Origin: Candidatus Omnitrophota bacterium
Lineage (GTDB): Bacteria; Omnitrophota; Gorgyraeia; Aquiviventales; Aquiviventaceae
DNA length: 64,000 nucleotides
NCBI GenBank assembly: GCA_016206725.1
Contig: JACQRA010000088.1
Coordinates: forward strand, 3,459-67,458
Reading direction: 5' to 3'
This document shows, piece after piece, positions 1-7,754 of this stretch (within the stretch, counting starts at the first letter, position 1; each line of letters starts with the position of its first letter). The position numbers and the translations under genes are program-made. Under the pieces are notes generated by a model. The model searched no databases. It was not told the origin of the DNA and worked only from the letters and a program-made list of their open reading frames with translations.

Positions 1-219
1 CGTACCGGCTTTCCTCGCCAGGAGCGAACGGATCGGCTGCTCGAGCGCGAGCTTCGTCAAGAGCGCGCGCCGGATGTCGCCATCCGTGATGGTGCCGATC
101 AGCCGGCGCTGCCCATCCACAACCAGGACGATGCCCAAGCGATTGGCGTCCATCTGGACCACCGCCGGGTACAGCGCCTGGTCTTGAGACACGCACAGTG
201 TCGCCAGGTCGGTATACAT
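1..219 (-). CDS. CBS-domain start of a PtmE-like sugar nucleotidyltransferase (partial)
   Basis: Only the first 73 residues are in the window; the gene runs off at base 1. The ATG at 219-217 follows the stop of the upstream amidotransferase gene (221-223) by one base. The visible part is a CBS domain, ending in a typical GTITDGDIRRAL stretch. In Campylobacter, PtmE is a CBS-nucleotidyltransferase protein that makes GDP-glucosamine for legionaminic acid synthesis and sits beside neuB/neuC/ptmA/ptmB/ptmF homologues. The same neighbours lie here at 3009-7732. The nucleotidyltransferase half is inferred from this context, because it lies outside the window. A stand-alone CBS protein is the alternative. 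Confidence 0.7.
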   Translation of the reverse strand, partial: MYTDLATLCVSQDQALYPAVVQMDANRLGIVLVVDGQRRLIGTITDGDIRRALLTKLALEQPIRSLLARKAGT

Positions 220-220
220 C

Positions 221-1468
221 TCACGCGACCTCGTGGCGTAAGGACCACCGGCCGCCCTCGCGCGTCCAGAGATGCGGCGAGCGGAACTCGTCGCACAGCT
301 CCATGAACCGCTCGACGGTCAGCCCCAAGGCTTCCAGCACCTCTCGAACATATCGCCCTGGCTGCTCGCCGTCGAAGCGGCGCACCAGGGCGATGCCTTC
401 CTCGCGCGTGAGATGCTTGTTGCGAATCTCCTGCGAGGCGTCATACGACGCCCGGCCAAGGCCGAACTTGATGTGCGTCGTGTAGTAGTGCAGATCGTCG
501 ATCTTGTCATCAATGCTGTTGTACTTGCTGTAGGTTCCCTCGGTGCGGAACGGGCGGGCTTGGAAGCCGGTGTGTTCGACCGCGTAGTAATACGCCTCTT
601 GAGGCGTCCACTTGATGTAGTAGCCCATGTAGTGCACTTCGATGTTGGAGCGGGCCAACTCCTCGGCGTCCGCCGGCAGGTAGGCCATGAAATCGTTCAG
701 CGAGAGCTGGTGGCGCTCCATCAGCTCGGGCAGCGGCAGGCCGGCCAGGTAGAGCTCATCGAGGTGGCGCATGGTGTAGTAGGAGGTGTCGCGCAACGAG
801 CTGGCGGTCTCCGCGATGGGACTGCCGTACTCCGCCTCCGGTTCGCCGAAGAACACCAACGGGATCTGGTAGCGCAGCGCCACCTTGGGCGCCAGGTTTT
901 TCTGACCCAGGATGAACGTCTGGAACGGATGCAGGAGATGCTCGATCGCCAGGCGGGTCAGCAGACGATGGACGCGGCCGTTCGGCTTGAAGGTCACATT
1001 GTCGAAGCCGCCCACCTCGATCCAATTCTGAAAATTTTTCCAGCCGTAGTCCGTGTACAGAATCGGCGGCCAGGTCACGGTGAGAGGGTGCATGCCGTAT
1101 GTGTACTTGAGCAGATGCGCCGCGTAGGCGCTGTCCTTCCCTCCGCTGCCCGGCACGAGGCAATCATACGCGCCGTCGCTTCGGCGGTACCGGTCGAGCA
1201 GCGCGAGGAGTTCCTGCTCGCGCCGCGTCCAGTCAATCGTTTCCTTGCGCTGCGCGTATCGGCAGGCGTCGCACACGCCCTCCTCGTCAAGATGGAGATA
1301 CTTCGCGCCCTGGCGGTCCGGCCGGTGCCGAAACTCCGGAATGGAGGAGGGACGCTGGTTGGACATCACGCACCCGCGGCAAAAGATCACCTCGCGCGGC
1401 AGGCCGTATTTGACCTCCGGCGCGTCAGAGCGTTCTAACGCGGGCTTACGGGTCGCTGACTTCAGCAT
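221..1468 (-). CDS. N-acetyl sugar amidotransferase (WbpG/PseA/PtmG family)
   Basis: 415 aa. Enzymes of this family convert an acetamido group on a nonulosonic acid or UDP-sugar to acetamidino, using ammonia delivered by a HisH/HisF-type pair. A PP-loop ATP-binding motif SGGKDS lies near residue 107. Two cysteine pairs in the N-terminal part (CRGC and CDAC) look like the zinc site of the family. The start at 1468 is chosen because AGGTG lies six bases upstream and the protein then begins MLKSATRK; longer in-frame starts fall inside hisH. It overlaps hisH by 23 bases. With hisH, hisF, legG and legI upstream, the probable product is an acetamidino-legionaminic acid. Substrate identity is inferred. 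Confidence 0.85.
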   Translation of the reverse strand: MLKSATRKPALERSDAPEVKYGLPREVIFCRGCVMSNQRPSSIPEFRHRPDRQGAKYLHLDEEGVCDACRYAQRKETIDWTRREQELLALLDRYRRSDGAYDCLVPGSGGKDSAYAAHLLKYTYGMHPLTVTWPPILYTDYGWKNFQNWIEVGGFDNVTFKPNGRVHRLLTRLAIEHLLHPFQTFILGQKNLAPKVALRYQIPLVFFGEPEAEYGSPIAETASSLRDTSYYTMRHLDELYLAGLPLPELMERHQLSLNDFMAYLPADAEELARSNIEVHYMGYYIKWTPQEAYYYAVEHTGFQARPFRTEGTYSKYNSIDDKIDDLHYYTTHIKFGLGRASYDASQEIRNKHLTREEGIALVRRFDGEQPGRYVREVLEALGLTVERFMELCDEFRSPHLWTREGGRWSLRHEVA

Positions 1469-2159
1469 GTTGCACCTCATGGGATGGCGCGGTGATCCGC
1501 GCGGCGAGACGACGATACATGCGAAGACCGAGAGGCCCGCTGCGTTCCGGATGGTACTGGCTGGCAAACACGTGATCCTGTTGGAGTGTCGAGCAGAATG
1601 TCGTCGACCCGTAGCGCGTGACCGACAAGACGACCCGCGGATCCACCGGACGGAGATAGAAGGAATGGACGAAATACATGGCGGAGCCGTCCGTCAACCC
1701 CTCCAGCAACGAGCCGTCCCACGACCGCGCCTGCCGCTCGATTCGGTTCCATCCGATGTGGGGAACTTTGAGGACACGGCCCTGCTCGGTGGAGACGGCC
1801 AGCCGCACGACATCGCCCTCAATGATTCCCAAGCCCTTGTGCCGACCGAACTCTTCGCTTTCGCTCATCAACAACTGCATCCCCAAGCAGATTCCCATGA
1901 GGGGCGCGCCGGAGACGGCCGCGTCCCGCAACGGGCTGATCAGATCCAGCCGTCGCAGCGCCTCCATCGCATCACCGAAGGCGCCCACGCCAGGCAGGAT
2001 CACGGCGTTCGCCGAGACGATCTGCTCCGAGGAGGAGGTAATGGCCGCGGACAGCCCGACCGCCTCGCAGGCGTGCTTGACGCTGAACAGGTTGCCCATC
2101 CCATAGTCCACGATGGCGACGCGTCCCACCACCTGGCGCGGCCCTACTCCTTCAGGCAT
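1446..2159 (-). CDS. hisH: HisH-like glutamine amidotransferase (glutaminase subunit)
   Basis: 237 aa, class I glutamine amidotransferase. The nucleophile elbow GICLGMQLL carries the catalytic Cys, and QYHPE near the C-terminus supplies His and Glu. In histidine synthesis HisH feeds ammonia to HisF. Here the next gene downstream is a WbpG/PtmG-type amidotransferase and no other his gene is present, so a role in sugar amidination is more likely. The ATG at 2159 gives an 8-base overlap (ATGCCTGA) with hisF and has GAGGTC just upstream; a GTG at 2171 is also in frame. All three amidination genes overlap, which suggests coupled translation and a stoichiometric complex. Confidence 0.88.
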   Translation of the reverse strand: MPEGVGPRQVVGRVAIVDYGMGNLFSVKHACEAVGLSAAITSSSEQIVSANAVILPGVGAFGDAMEALRRLDLISPLRDAAVSGAPLMGICLGMQLLMSESEEFGRHKGLGIIEGDVVRLAVSTEQGRVLKVPHIGWNRIERQARSWDGSLLEGLTDGSAMYFVHSFYLRPVDPRVVLSVTRYGSTTFCSTLQQDHVFASQYHPERSGPLGLRMYRRLAARITAPSHEVQHAEVSDP

Positions 2160-3012
2160 AGTCGACCTCACGGCAGGGGATGCCCCCCGAGCGCATGGCG
2201 TCGCGGATCTCCGGCAGGGTCGCCACGTGGATGCTCAAGAACCCTCCGCGACGCTTCGTCAGGTATTCGACATTCCCTTCAGCGGAGAAATCCCCCACGA
2301 CCTCATGGTGCCGCACCGTGTGATAGTGCAGCACGGACGCGAGGCACACCGCATTGGCGTGGCCCTCAGCCACCACGTCGCAGACGTGCTGTACGCTGCC
2401 CGCACCGCCGCAGGCAATGACCGGAATCGAGACCGCATCGGCGATCTGCCGCGTGAGTTCCACGTCGAAGCCGCGGCCCGTTCCTTCCCGGTCAATGGAC
2501 GTCACGAGCAGCTCCCCCGCCCCCAACGCGGCCGCCTCCACCGCCCAAGCCACTGCGTCGCGGCCGGTTTCCTGCCGGCCGTTATCGGTATAGGCTTCGT
2601 ATCGGCCGTCGGATTTCTTGATCGCCTCAACGGAGACCACGATGGTGGAGGAGCCAAACCGATGGGCGGCCTGACGGATCAGTTCCGGCTCGCGAATCGC
2701 CGCCGTGTTGAGCGAGACCTTGTCGGCGCCGGCGCAGAGAACCTTGCGAATGTCGTCCAAGGTTCTGAGGCCGCCGCCGACGGTCAGCGGAATGAAAATC
2801 TCTTTTGAGGTGCGCGCCACAATATCCAAGAGGTTGTGGCGTCCGTAGAGACTAGCGACCACGTCCATGTAGAGCAGCTCATCGGCTCCTTGCTCATAGT
2901 AGCAGCGCGCAAACGCCTCGGGCTTGCCCAACACGCGAAGCCCTTCCAGGTGAACGCCTTTCACCAGATTGGGTCCCTTGATGTCCAGCCGGGGAATAAT
3001 CCGCACGCTCAT
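2152..3012 (-). CDS. hisF: HisF-like cyclase/ammonia-channel subunit
   Basis: 286 aa (beta-alpha)8 barrel, longer than usual HisF (about 255 aa) because of a C-terminal extension. RLDIKG near residue 8 retains the first catalytic Asp. At the second catalytic position, where HisF has AIDAK, this protein reads SVEAI, so Asp is replaced by Glu. Family phosphate-binding segments such as VGGGLRT and TSIDREGTG remain. It partners HisH to pass ammonia to the WbpG/PtmG-type enzyme, as in Pseudomonas and Campylobacter surface-sugar loci; whether it still cyclises anything is doubtful. It shares a 4-base ATGA overlap with the upstream epimerase gene. Confidence 0.85.
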   Translation of the reverse strand: MSVRIIPRLDIKGPNLVKGVHLEGLRVLGKPEAFARCYYEQGADELLYMDVVASLYGRHNLLDIVARTSKEIFIPLTVGGGLRTLDDIRKVLCAGADKVSLNTAAIREPELIRQAAHRFGSSTIVVSVEAIKKSDGRYEAYTDNGRQETGRDAVAWAVEAAALGAGELLVTSIDREGTGRGFDVELTRQIADAVSIPVIACGGAGSVQHVCDVVAEGHANAVCLASVLHYHTVRHHEVVGDFSAEGNVEYLTKRRGGFLSIHVATLPEIRDAMRSGGIPCREVDYA

Positions 3013-4184
3013 GGGGTGACCAATGCTTCAGAAGGCCAATCCACAAATGACTTGGCGATGAACCGATGATCCAGCACAACGCCCCGCAGATGGTCCACCA
3101 TCACGTCCGCCGCGCGTCCCTCACCATACGGGTTGACCATGTTCTTGAGGCACTCGCGGGTCTCCGGCGCGAGGGCGCGGCGAATACCCTGGAGGATGGC
3201 TTCTCGTCCATAGCCGACGTCAATCACGTTCTCCGCCCTCAATCGTCCCGCCTGCCGGGTGCCGATATTGACGACTGGCAGCTTGAACGACGGCGCTTCG
3301 ATGAGTCCGCTGGACGAATTTCCGATCATCGCCGCGGCGTGCGCCATGAGGCTGAAATAGGCTTGTGTGCCCAGGGCGTCGACCACGACCGACGAAGGGC
3401 GGCTTGCGACAAACGCCTCGATGGCCCGGCGAATCACCCGGCCGTTGGTGTCCGCATTGGCCGCCGTGAAGACCACCGGCCGATCCACGACTTCCAGGAC
3501 GGCGAGCAATTCGCCGATCTGCCAAACCGCCTGTTCGTATTCGAGCGTCACCGGATGATACGTGACTAACAGCGGGGCCGTCTTCAGCGGCTTGCCGAGG
3601 GAGAAAGCGATCTCTTCCAGCGTGAGCAGCTTGACGGTGCGAAGATTGTCTAACCCCGGCGCCCCCGACACGACGACCCGCCACGGTTCTTCCCCCATCT
3701 GGAGCACGCGGCGGCGAGCCTCTTCGGTGGCGACGAAGTGGAGATGGCTCATCTTGGTCATCGCGTGGCGCCAAGCGTTGTCAATCGCTCCATTCGTCAG
3801 CTCCCCGCCATGGAGATGGGCCAGCGGGATGGCAAACGGCACCGCCGCCACCGCCGCCGCGTGCATCTCGAACCGGTCCCCCAACAGGACGAGCACATCC
3901 GGACGGCATCGCCCATAGGCCTGCGAGAACCCCAGCGTGCCACGCCCCATGGCGGCGGCGATGCCGGCAGGGCTGTCGTCGCCCAAGCCCATGGGAATCC
4001 GCTCGGCAATGGGAAATCCATCAACCTCAATGGCGCGCACCGTCAGACCGAACGACGGCTCCAGATGCGTGCCCGTGACGAACAGGCGCAGCGCCAACCC
4101 CTCAGCCTGTTGAATCGCCCGCAACACCGGCCGATAGATGCCGTAGTCTGAACGACCGACGGTCACCACGCCAATCGTTCTCAT
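3009..4184 (-). CDS. legG: Hydrolysing UDP/GDP-sugar 2-epimerase (NeuC/LegG family)
   Basis: 391 aa, GT-B-like fold of the WecB/NeuC family. It begins with the NeuC-type TVGRSDYG segment. Other family signatures are GDRFEM, HLHGGE and GNSSSGLIEAP. NeuC releases N-acetylmannosamine from UDP-GlcNAc; LegG releases the 2,4-diacetamido-trideoxymannose precursor of legionaminic acid. With PtmG/HisH/HisF, PtmA-like and CBS-nucleotidyltransferase neighbours, LegG is the better guess, but sequence alone does not separate the two. TGATG coupling joins it to the upstream synthase and ATGA to hisF. Confidence 0.8.
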   Translation of the reverse strand: MRTIGVVTVGRSDYGIYRPVLRAIQQAEGLALRLFVTGTHLEPSFGLTVRAIEVDGFPIAERIPMGLGDDSPAGIAAAMGRGTLGFSQAYGRCRPDVLVLLGDRFEMHAAAVAAVPFAIPLAHLHGGELTNGAIDNAWRHAMTKMSHLHFVATEEARRRVLQMGEEPWRVVVSGAPGLDNLRTVKLLTLEEIAFSLGKPLKTAPLLVTYHPVTLEYEQAVWQIGELLAVLEVVDRPVVFTAANADTNGRVIRRAIEAFVASRPSSVVVDALGTQAYFSLMAHAAAMIGNSSSGLIEAPSFKLPVVNIGTRQAGRLRAENVIDVGYGREAILQGIRRALAPETRECLKNMVNPYGEGRAADVMVDHLRGVVLDHRFIAKSFVDWPSEALVTP

Positions 4185-5236
4185 CAGCGGAGCATCTCCA
4201 ACGCGATCAAGGCATCCGCCGGAATATCCTGGGCCGCGATGCGCCCGATCACCTGAGGCAACAGGGAGGGCGGCAATCCGATGCCCGGCCGCTTGGTCGT
4301 AATCAACGCCTCGGTCAATCGCGTGCCGGCACGCACATCGCAGGCGGCCACCAGGCTCTTGCGGGCCACCGCCGCCGTTTCCAACTCGCGGGCGGCCGGC
4401 TCTTTGCGCCCATGGCCGAGCGCACGCTCCACGAGTCGGATGCCCCGCACCAACGCCGCCAATTCATCCGGCTCAAGGGACATCTGATGATCCGGACCCG
4501 GCAGGTTGCGATTCAGCGTGACATGTTTCTCAATCACGCAGGCCCCCAGCGCCACCGCGGCCAAGGCGACCTCGATGCCCGGCGTGTGATCCGAGTAGCC
4601 CACCGGCACGCCGAAGGCGCGAGTCAAGCTGGCCATCGCTCGCAGATTGGCATCGGCCGGATCCGCCGGATAGTTGCTGACGCAATGCAGCAGAATGAGC
4701 GGCGGGTTGCCGGCCTCGCGAATGACACGGACCGCTTCAGCCACTTCCGCTTCCGTGCTCATGCCGGTGGAGACAATCATCGGCCGTCCTTTCTGCGCGA
4801 TGTGGCGCAGGTACGGCAGATTGGTCACTTCACCCGAGGGCACTTTGAAGACCGCCACGTCGAGCGTCTCGAGAAAATCGGCGCTCTCTTCATCGAAGGG
4901 TGTGCACATGTACCAAATCCCCTGCTGCCTGCAGTAGGCGGAAATGGTCCGATTCGCTTCCTGGGAAAATTCCAGGCGCCGCAACATCTCGAGTTGGGAC
5001 TCGCCGCCTCCGGTCGTCTCCGCTTGGTAGTGCGCCTTCGGCGCGCAGGCGGCGGCCAGGCGCTCGGCCTTAAAGGCTTGGAACTTGACCGCATCAGCTC
5101 CGGCCGATTTGGCCGCATCCACCAGCCGGCGCGCCATGTCCAGATCCCGATTGTGGTTGACCCCGACTTCCGCCACGATGAAACACGGCTCCCCGGGGCC
5201 AACCCAACGTCCGGCAATCTCCACAGGCTTCACCAT
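4184..5236 (-). CDS. legI: N-acetylneuraminate/legionaminate synthase (NeuB/LegI family)
   Basis: 350 aa, the normal size. The PEP-condensing TIM barrel carries AEVGVNHN near residue 21 and GYSDHTPG in the middle. A SAF (antifreeze-like) domain occupies roughly residues 290-350. It condenses PEP with an N-acetylated mannosamine derivative to give a nine-carbon acid. The ATG at 5236 overlaps the upstream SDR stop by seven bases and starts MVKPVEIAG; longer in-frame starts lie inside that SDR. It sits between the hydrolysing epimerase and the SDR/CMP-transferase, the legionaminic acid order. Sialic acid synthase is the alternative. Confidence 0.85.
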   Translation of the reverse strand: MVKPVEIAGRWVGPGEPCFIVAEVGVNHNRDLDMARRLVDAAKSAGADAVKFQAFKAERLAAACAPKAHYQAETTGGGESQLEMLRRLEFSQEANRTISAYCRQQGIWYMCTPFDEESADFLETLDVAVFKVPSGEVTNLPYLRHIAQKGRPMIVSTGMSTEAEVAEAVRVIREAGNPPLILLHCVSNYPADPADANLRAMASLTRAFGVPVGYSDHTPGIEVALAAVALGACVIEKHVTLNRNLPGPDHQMSLEPDELAALVRGIRLVERALGHGRKEPAARELETAAVARKSLVAACDVRAGTRLTEALITTKRPGIGLPPSLLPQVIGRIAAQDIPADALIALEMLR

Positions 5237-5994
5237 ATCGTCCACCCGCCATCCACGACCAGGTTGTGCCCTGTCACATACGCGGAGAGATCGCTCGCCA
5301 GATACGCAACGGCCCCCTTGAGATCTTCCTCCGTCGCCATCCGACCCAGCGGCGTGCGCGTGTGATATCGGCGGCGGAATGCGGCCGGTTGATGGCGCCA
5401 CACACCTCCCGGCGAGACGGCATTCACGCGAATGCGCGGGGCCAAGGTTGTGGCCAGGTAGCGGATCAGTTGCAGGATCCCGCCTTTGGACGCGGCATAG
5501 CCGGCCGGCTGGGCCATGGCCGTTCCGTCATAGAGCCGCCAATCCGGCCCCACCAGCCCATAGATAGAGGAAAGAAGGATGACAGAACCGTGCCCGGAGG
5601 CAGCCAGGGCGTTTCGAGCCTCTTGAACCATGACGAAGGCTGAGGTCACATTGACCCGCATCGCCGCGTCCCACGCTTCCACGGTCTGCTGCGAGAACGG
5701 CACCGCCCAGCCCGGCTTCTTGGTCGCTCCCACATAGGCGGCGCAATGGATGAGAATCTCGAGTCCGCCCATCCGCTTGATGGCGGCTCGGATCGCCTGG
5801 CGGGTCGCGCGCTCATCGCGCAAGTCGCACCGCATCGCATCGGCACGGCCGTGAGCGCGTACATCCAATATCATGACACGACTGCCCGTTTCTTCAAGTG
5901 CCTTGGTGATGACGGTGCCGATATGGCCAGCCCCGCCGGTCAACAGGACCCTCCGGCCGGTCAGATCCATGAGCTGTGCCACCGACCGCTCCAT
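5230..5994 (-). CDS. SDR oxidoreductase, PtmA-like
   Basis: 254 aa classical short-chain dehydrogenase. The nucleotide-binding motif TGGAGHIG is near residue 14, the active-site serine lies in LLSSIYG, and YAASK gives the Tyr and Lys. The ATG at 5994 forms a TGATG junction with the CMP-transferase gene. It lies directly between NeuA- and NeuB-family genes, as ptmA does near ptmB in Campylobacter flagellin glycosylation loci, where it belongs to legionaminic acid synthesis. The exact substrate is not evident from sequence. Confidence 0.75.
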   Translation of the reverse strand: MERSVAQLMDLTGRRVLLTGGAGHIGTVITKALEETGSRVMILDVRAHGRADAMRCDLRDERATRQAIRAAIKRMGGLEILIHCAAYVGATKKPGWAVPFSQQTVEAWDAAMRVNVTSAFVMVQEARNALAASGHGSVILLSSIYGLVGPDWRLYDGTAMAQPAGYAASKGGILQLIRYLATTLAPRIRVNAVSPGGVWRHQPAAFRRRYHTRTPLGRMATEEDLKGAVAYLASDLSAYVTGHNLVVDGGWTIW

Positions 5995-6746
5995 CAGACT
6001 CGCACCGCCTCGCTGAGCCACGGCAAGGTAATCAGCCCGCTCCTCACCATGGCTTCGGCCCGCGCAAATTGCTTCGCATCATCAATCGACATCGCCCGTA
6101 TCTCGGGAATCTCATGCAGCAGGTAACGCCCACCGCGCTGCCATGATCCCTGATGCACCCGCACAAAGGCTGCGCGCCAGAGATAGATGGAGCCGTTGAT
6201 CCGATACACCGTCGGGACGTCCTGGCGGCGCGTAAACTGCCCCCCCGACTCGATGAGCTGAGCCATACAGCCGTCGCGCTCCACGACACAATGCCAGATC
6301 GGATTGAACTCCGGCTCGGACACCCCGATGATGCCGTCGGCCTCGGGCGACTCGCGCAGCTTCCGCAGCGCGACGGTCACGTCCAACGGCTCGCGGGCCG
6401 GCGAGGTGGGATCGAGCAGCAAGATCTCCTTGTAGAATCTCCTTTCCTCCTTTTCGACAAACGCCAGCGCGTGCTGGACGACCATCCAGAGTGGCGTGTC
6501 ATCTTGCGCCAACTCGGAGGGTCGGGAACAGGGCGTTTCGGCGCCAAACCGCTTCGCGACCTCCGCAATCTCTTGGACATCAGTCGAGACCACACACCGG
6601 TCAATCTCCGGACACATCTTGGCAAACAAGATGGAATGCGCGATGAGCGGCAGACCGAGAAACGGCCGGATGTTTTTGCCCGGCAGCCCCTTGGATCCGC
6701 CGCGCGCCGGGATGACGGCCAGCAGCCCCTGCTCCGCGTCGCTCAT
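5994..6746 (-). CDS. legF: CMP-nonulosonic acid cytidylyltransferase (NeuA/LegF family)
   Basis: 250 aa. The N-terminal PARGGSKGLPGKNI signature is that of CMP-sialic/CMP-legionaminic acid synthetases, and DPTSP follows in the middle. It transfers CMP from CTP to the nonulosonic acid made by the NeuB-family enzyme, giving the donor for a glycosyltransferase. The ATG at 6746 overlaps the preceding oxidoreductase stop in an ATGA arrangement; a longer in-frame start exists but lies in the neighbour. The context favours legionaminic over sialic acid. Confidence 0.85.
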   Translation of the reverse strand: MSDAEQGLLAVIPARGGSKGLPGKNIRPFLGLPLIAHSILFAKMCPEIDRCVVSTDVQEIAEVAKRFGAETPCSRPSELAQDDTPLWMVVQHALAFVEKEERRFYKEILLLDPTSPAREPLDVTVALRKLRESPEADGIIGVSEPEFNPIWHCVVERDGCMAQLIESGGQFTRRQDVPTVYRINGSIYLWRAAFVRVHQGSWQRGGRYLLHEIPEIRAMSIDDAKQFARAEAMVRSGLITLPWLSEAVRV

Positions 6747-7732
6747 GAGGCATACTCCACTCGTTCCTCCCGCCGACTGTGGGAAGCAATGCGGGCGGCG
6801 TCGCACACCGCCAACGCCATCACCCCCTCCTGTCCGGTCGCCAAACGCGGATCGTGCGCGCCGCCGCAGGCGGCAAGAAAGGCTTGCGCTTGAGCGGTGA
6901 ACATCGCATCGCGCGTTTGCGAGGACCGCCGGGTGATCGCCTCCGTCCCGTTGGCGGCGAGCGTGACCGTTCCCGCGACCCCATCCCAGCTCAGCGTGCC
7001 GTGTTCACCGCACGCCCGCATGGCGCGCCGCGGCGGCGTCGTCAAATAGTCCACGCACAGGCAGATGAGACATCCTTCGGCAGTTTCCCACGACACCTCC
7101 GCGATTTCCTCCGCGCTAATCCCCAACCGCCCCAGGTTTCGCACGCGCGCCTGCACCGCGCGCGGCCAGCCATACAGCCATCCGGCGTAATCCACCTCAT
7201 GAATCAGATCCCGCAACACGCCGCCCTCATCCATATGAGCCGAATAGCGCTCACGGCATGGACGGCCACCCGGATGCCAATCCGGCAGATACGACTGGCA
7301 CTCGATCCGCACCGCATGGAGCCGTCCCAGCGACGGCAACCGTTCGCGGAACCAGCCCAACGACTCGCTGAACCGCATCACGCAGCCCGTGAAGAGCCTC
7401 CGCTCGGCAGCCTGCGCGCGCGCGGCGAGCTCGCGCGCCTGCGCCGCATCACACGCCAGCGGCTTCTCAACGAGCAGATTCAGTCCCTGATCGAGCGCGT
7501 CGAGCCCATCCCGCAGGTGACGGCCGGTGTCGGTCGCAATGATCGCCGCCGTCGCGCCCAACTCGGCCGCCTCCCGCACATCGGCGGCCGTTGAAAATCC
7601 TTGCGCGGCCAGCTCGCCCCTGCGTTCGGCCCGAATCGGCACCGCAATGGGGCACAGCCCACCGCTCTGCGTCAAGACCCGTAGGTGCCTCGTCCCAATG
7701 CTGCCGGTTCCCACCACCGCAATGGCACTCAT
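6743..7732 (-). CDS. Gfo/Idh/MocA oxidoreductase, PtmF-like position
   Basis: 329 aa. The Rossmann motif VGTGSIGTRH is at the N-terminus and EKPLA marks the Gfo/Idh catalytic lysine region. The C-terminal alpha/beta domain follows. The ATG at 7732 is preferred because the protein then starts directly with the Rossmann strand; a TTG at 7771 would overlap the pyruvate kinase gene. A Gfo/Idh enzyme (PtmF) occurs with ptmA/ptmB/ptmE in Campylobacter, which matches this position, but its reaction is not established here. The 22-base gap to pyk is one of the longer spacings in the operon. Confidence 0.7.
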   Translation of the reverse strand: MSAIAVVGTGSIGTRHLRVLTQSGGLCPIAVPIRAERRGELAAQGFSTAADVREAAELGATAAIIATDTGRHLRDGLDALDQGLNLLVEKPLACDAAQARELAARAQAAERRLFTGCVMRFSESLGWFRERLPSLGRLHAVRIECQSYLPDWHPGGRPCRERYSAHMDEGGVLRDLIHEVDYAGWLYGWPRAVQARVRNLGRLGISAEEIAEVSWETAEGCLICLCVDYLTTPPRRAMRACGEHGTLSWDGVAGTVTLAANGTEAITRRSSQTRDAMFTAQAQAFLAACGGAHDPRLATGQEGVMALAVCDAARIASHSRREERVEYAS

Positions 7733-7754
7733 CACCGAAGCAAGGGCGTTGTCG

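Noticed and set aside
1446..3012. hisH and hisF as part of histidine biosynthesis
   Set aside because: No other his gene is present, and the pair is sandwiched between a WbpG/PtmG-type amidotransferase and NeuC/NeuB genes, the known sugar-amidination arrangement.
3009..5236. Sialic acid (Neu5Ac) synthesis as the meaning of the NeuC/NeuB homologues
   Set aside because: Not fully excluded, but the PtmA-, PtmG- and CBS-type neighbours fit legionaminic acid better.
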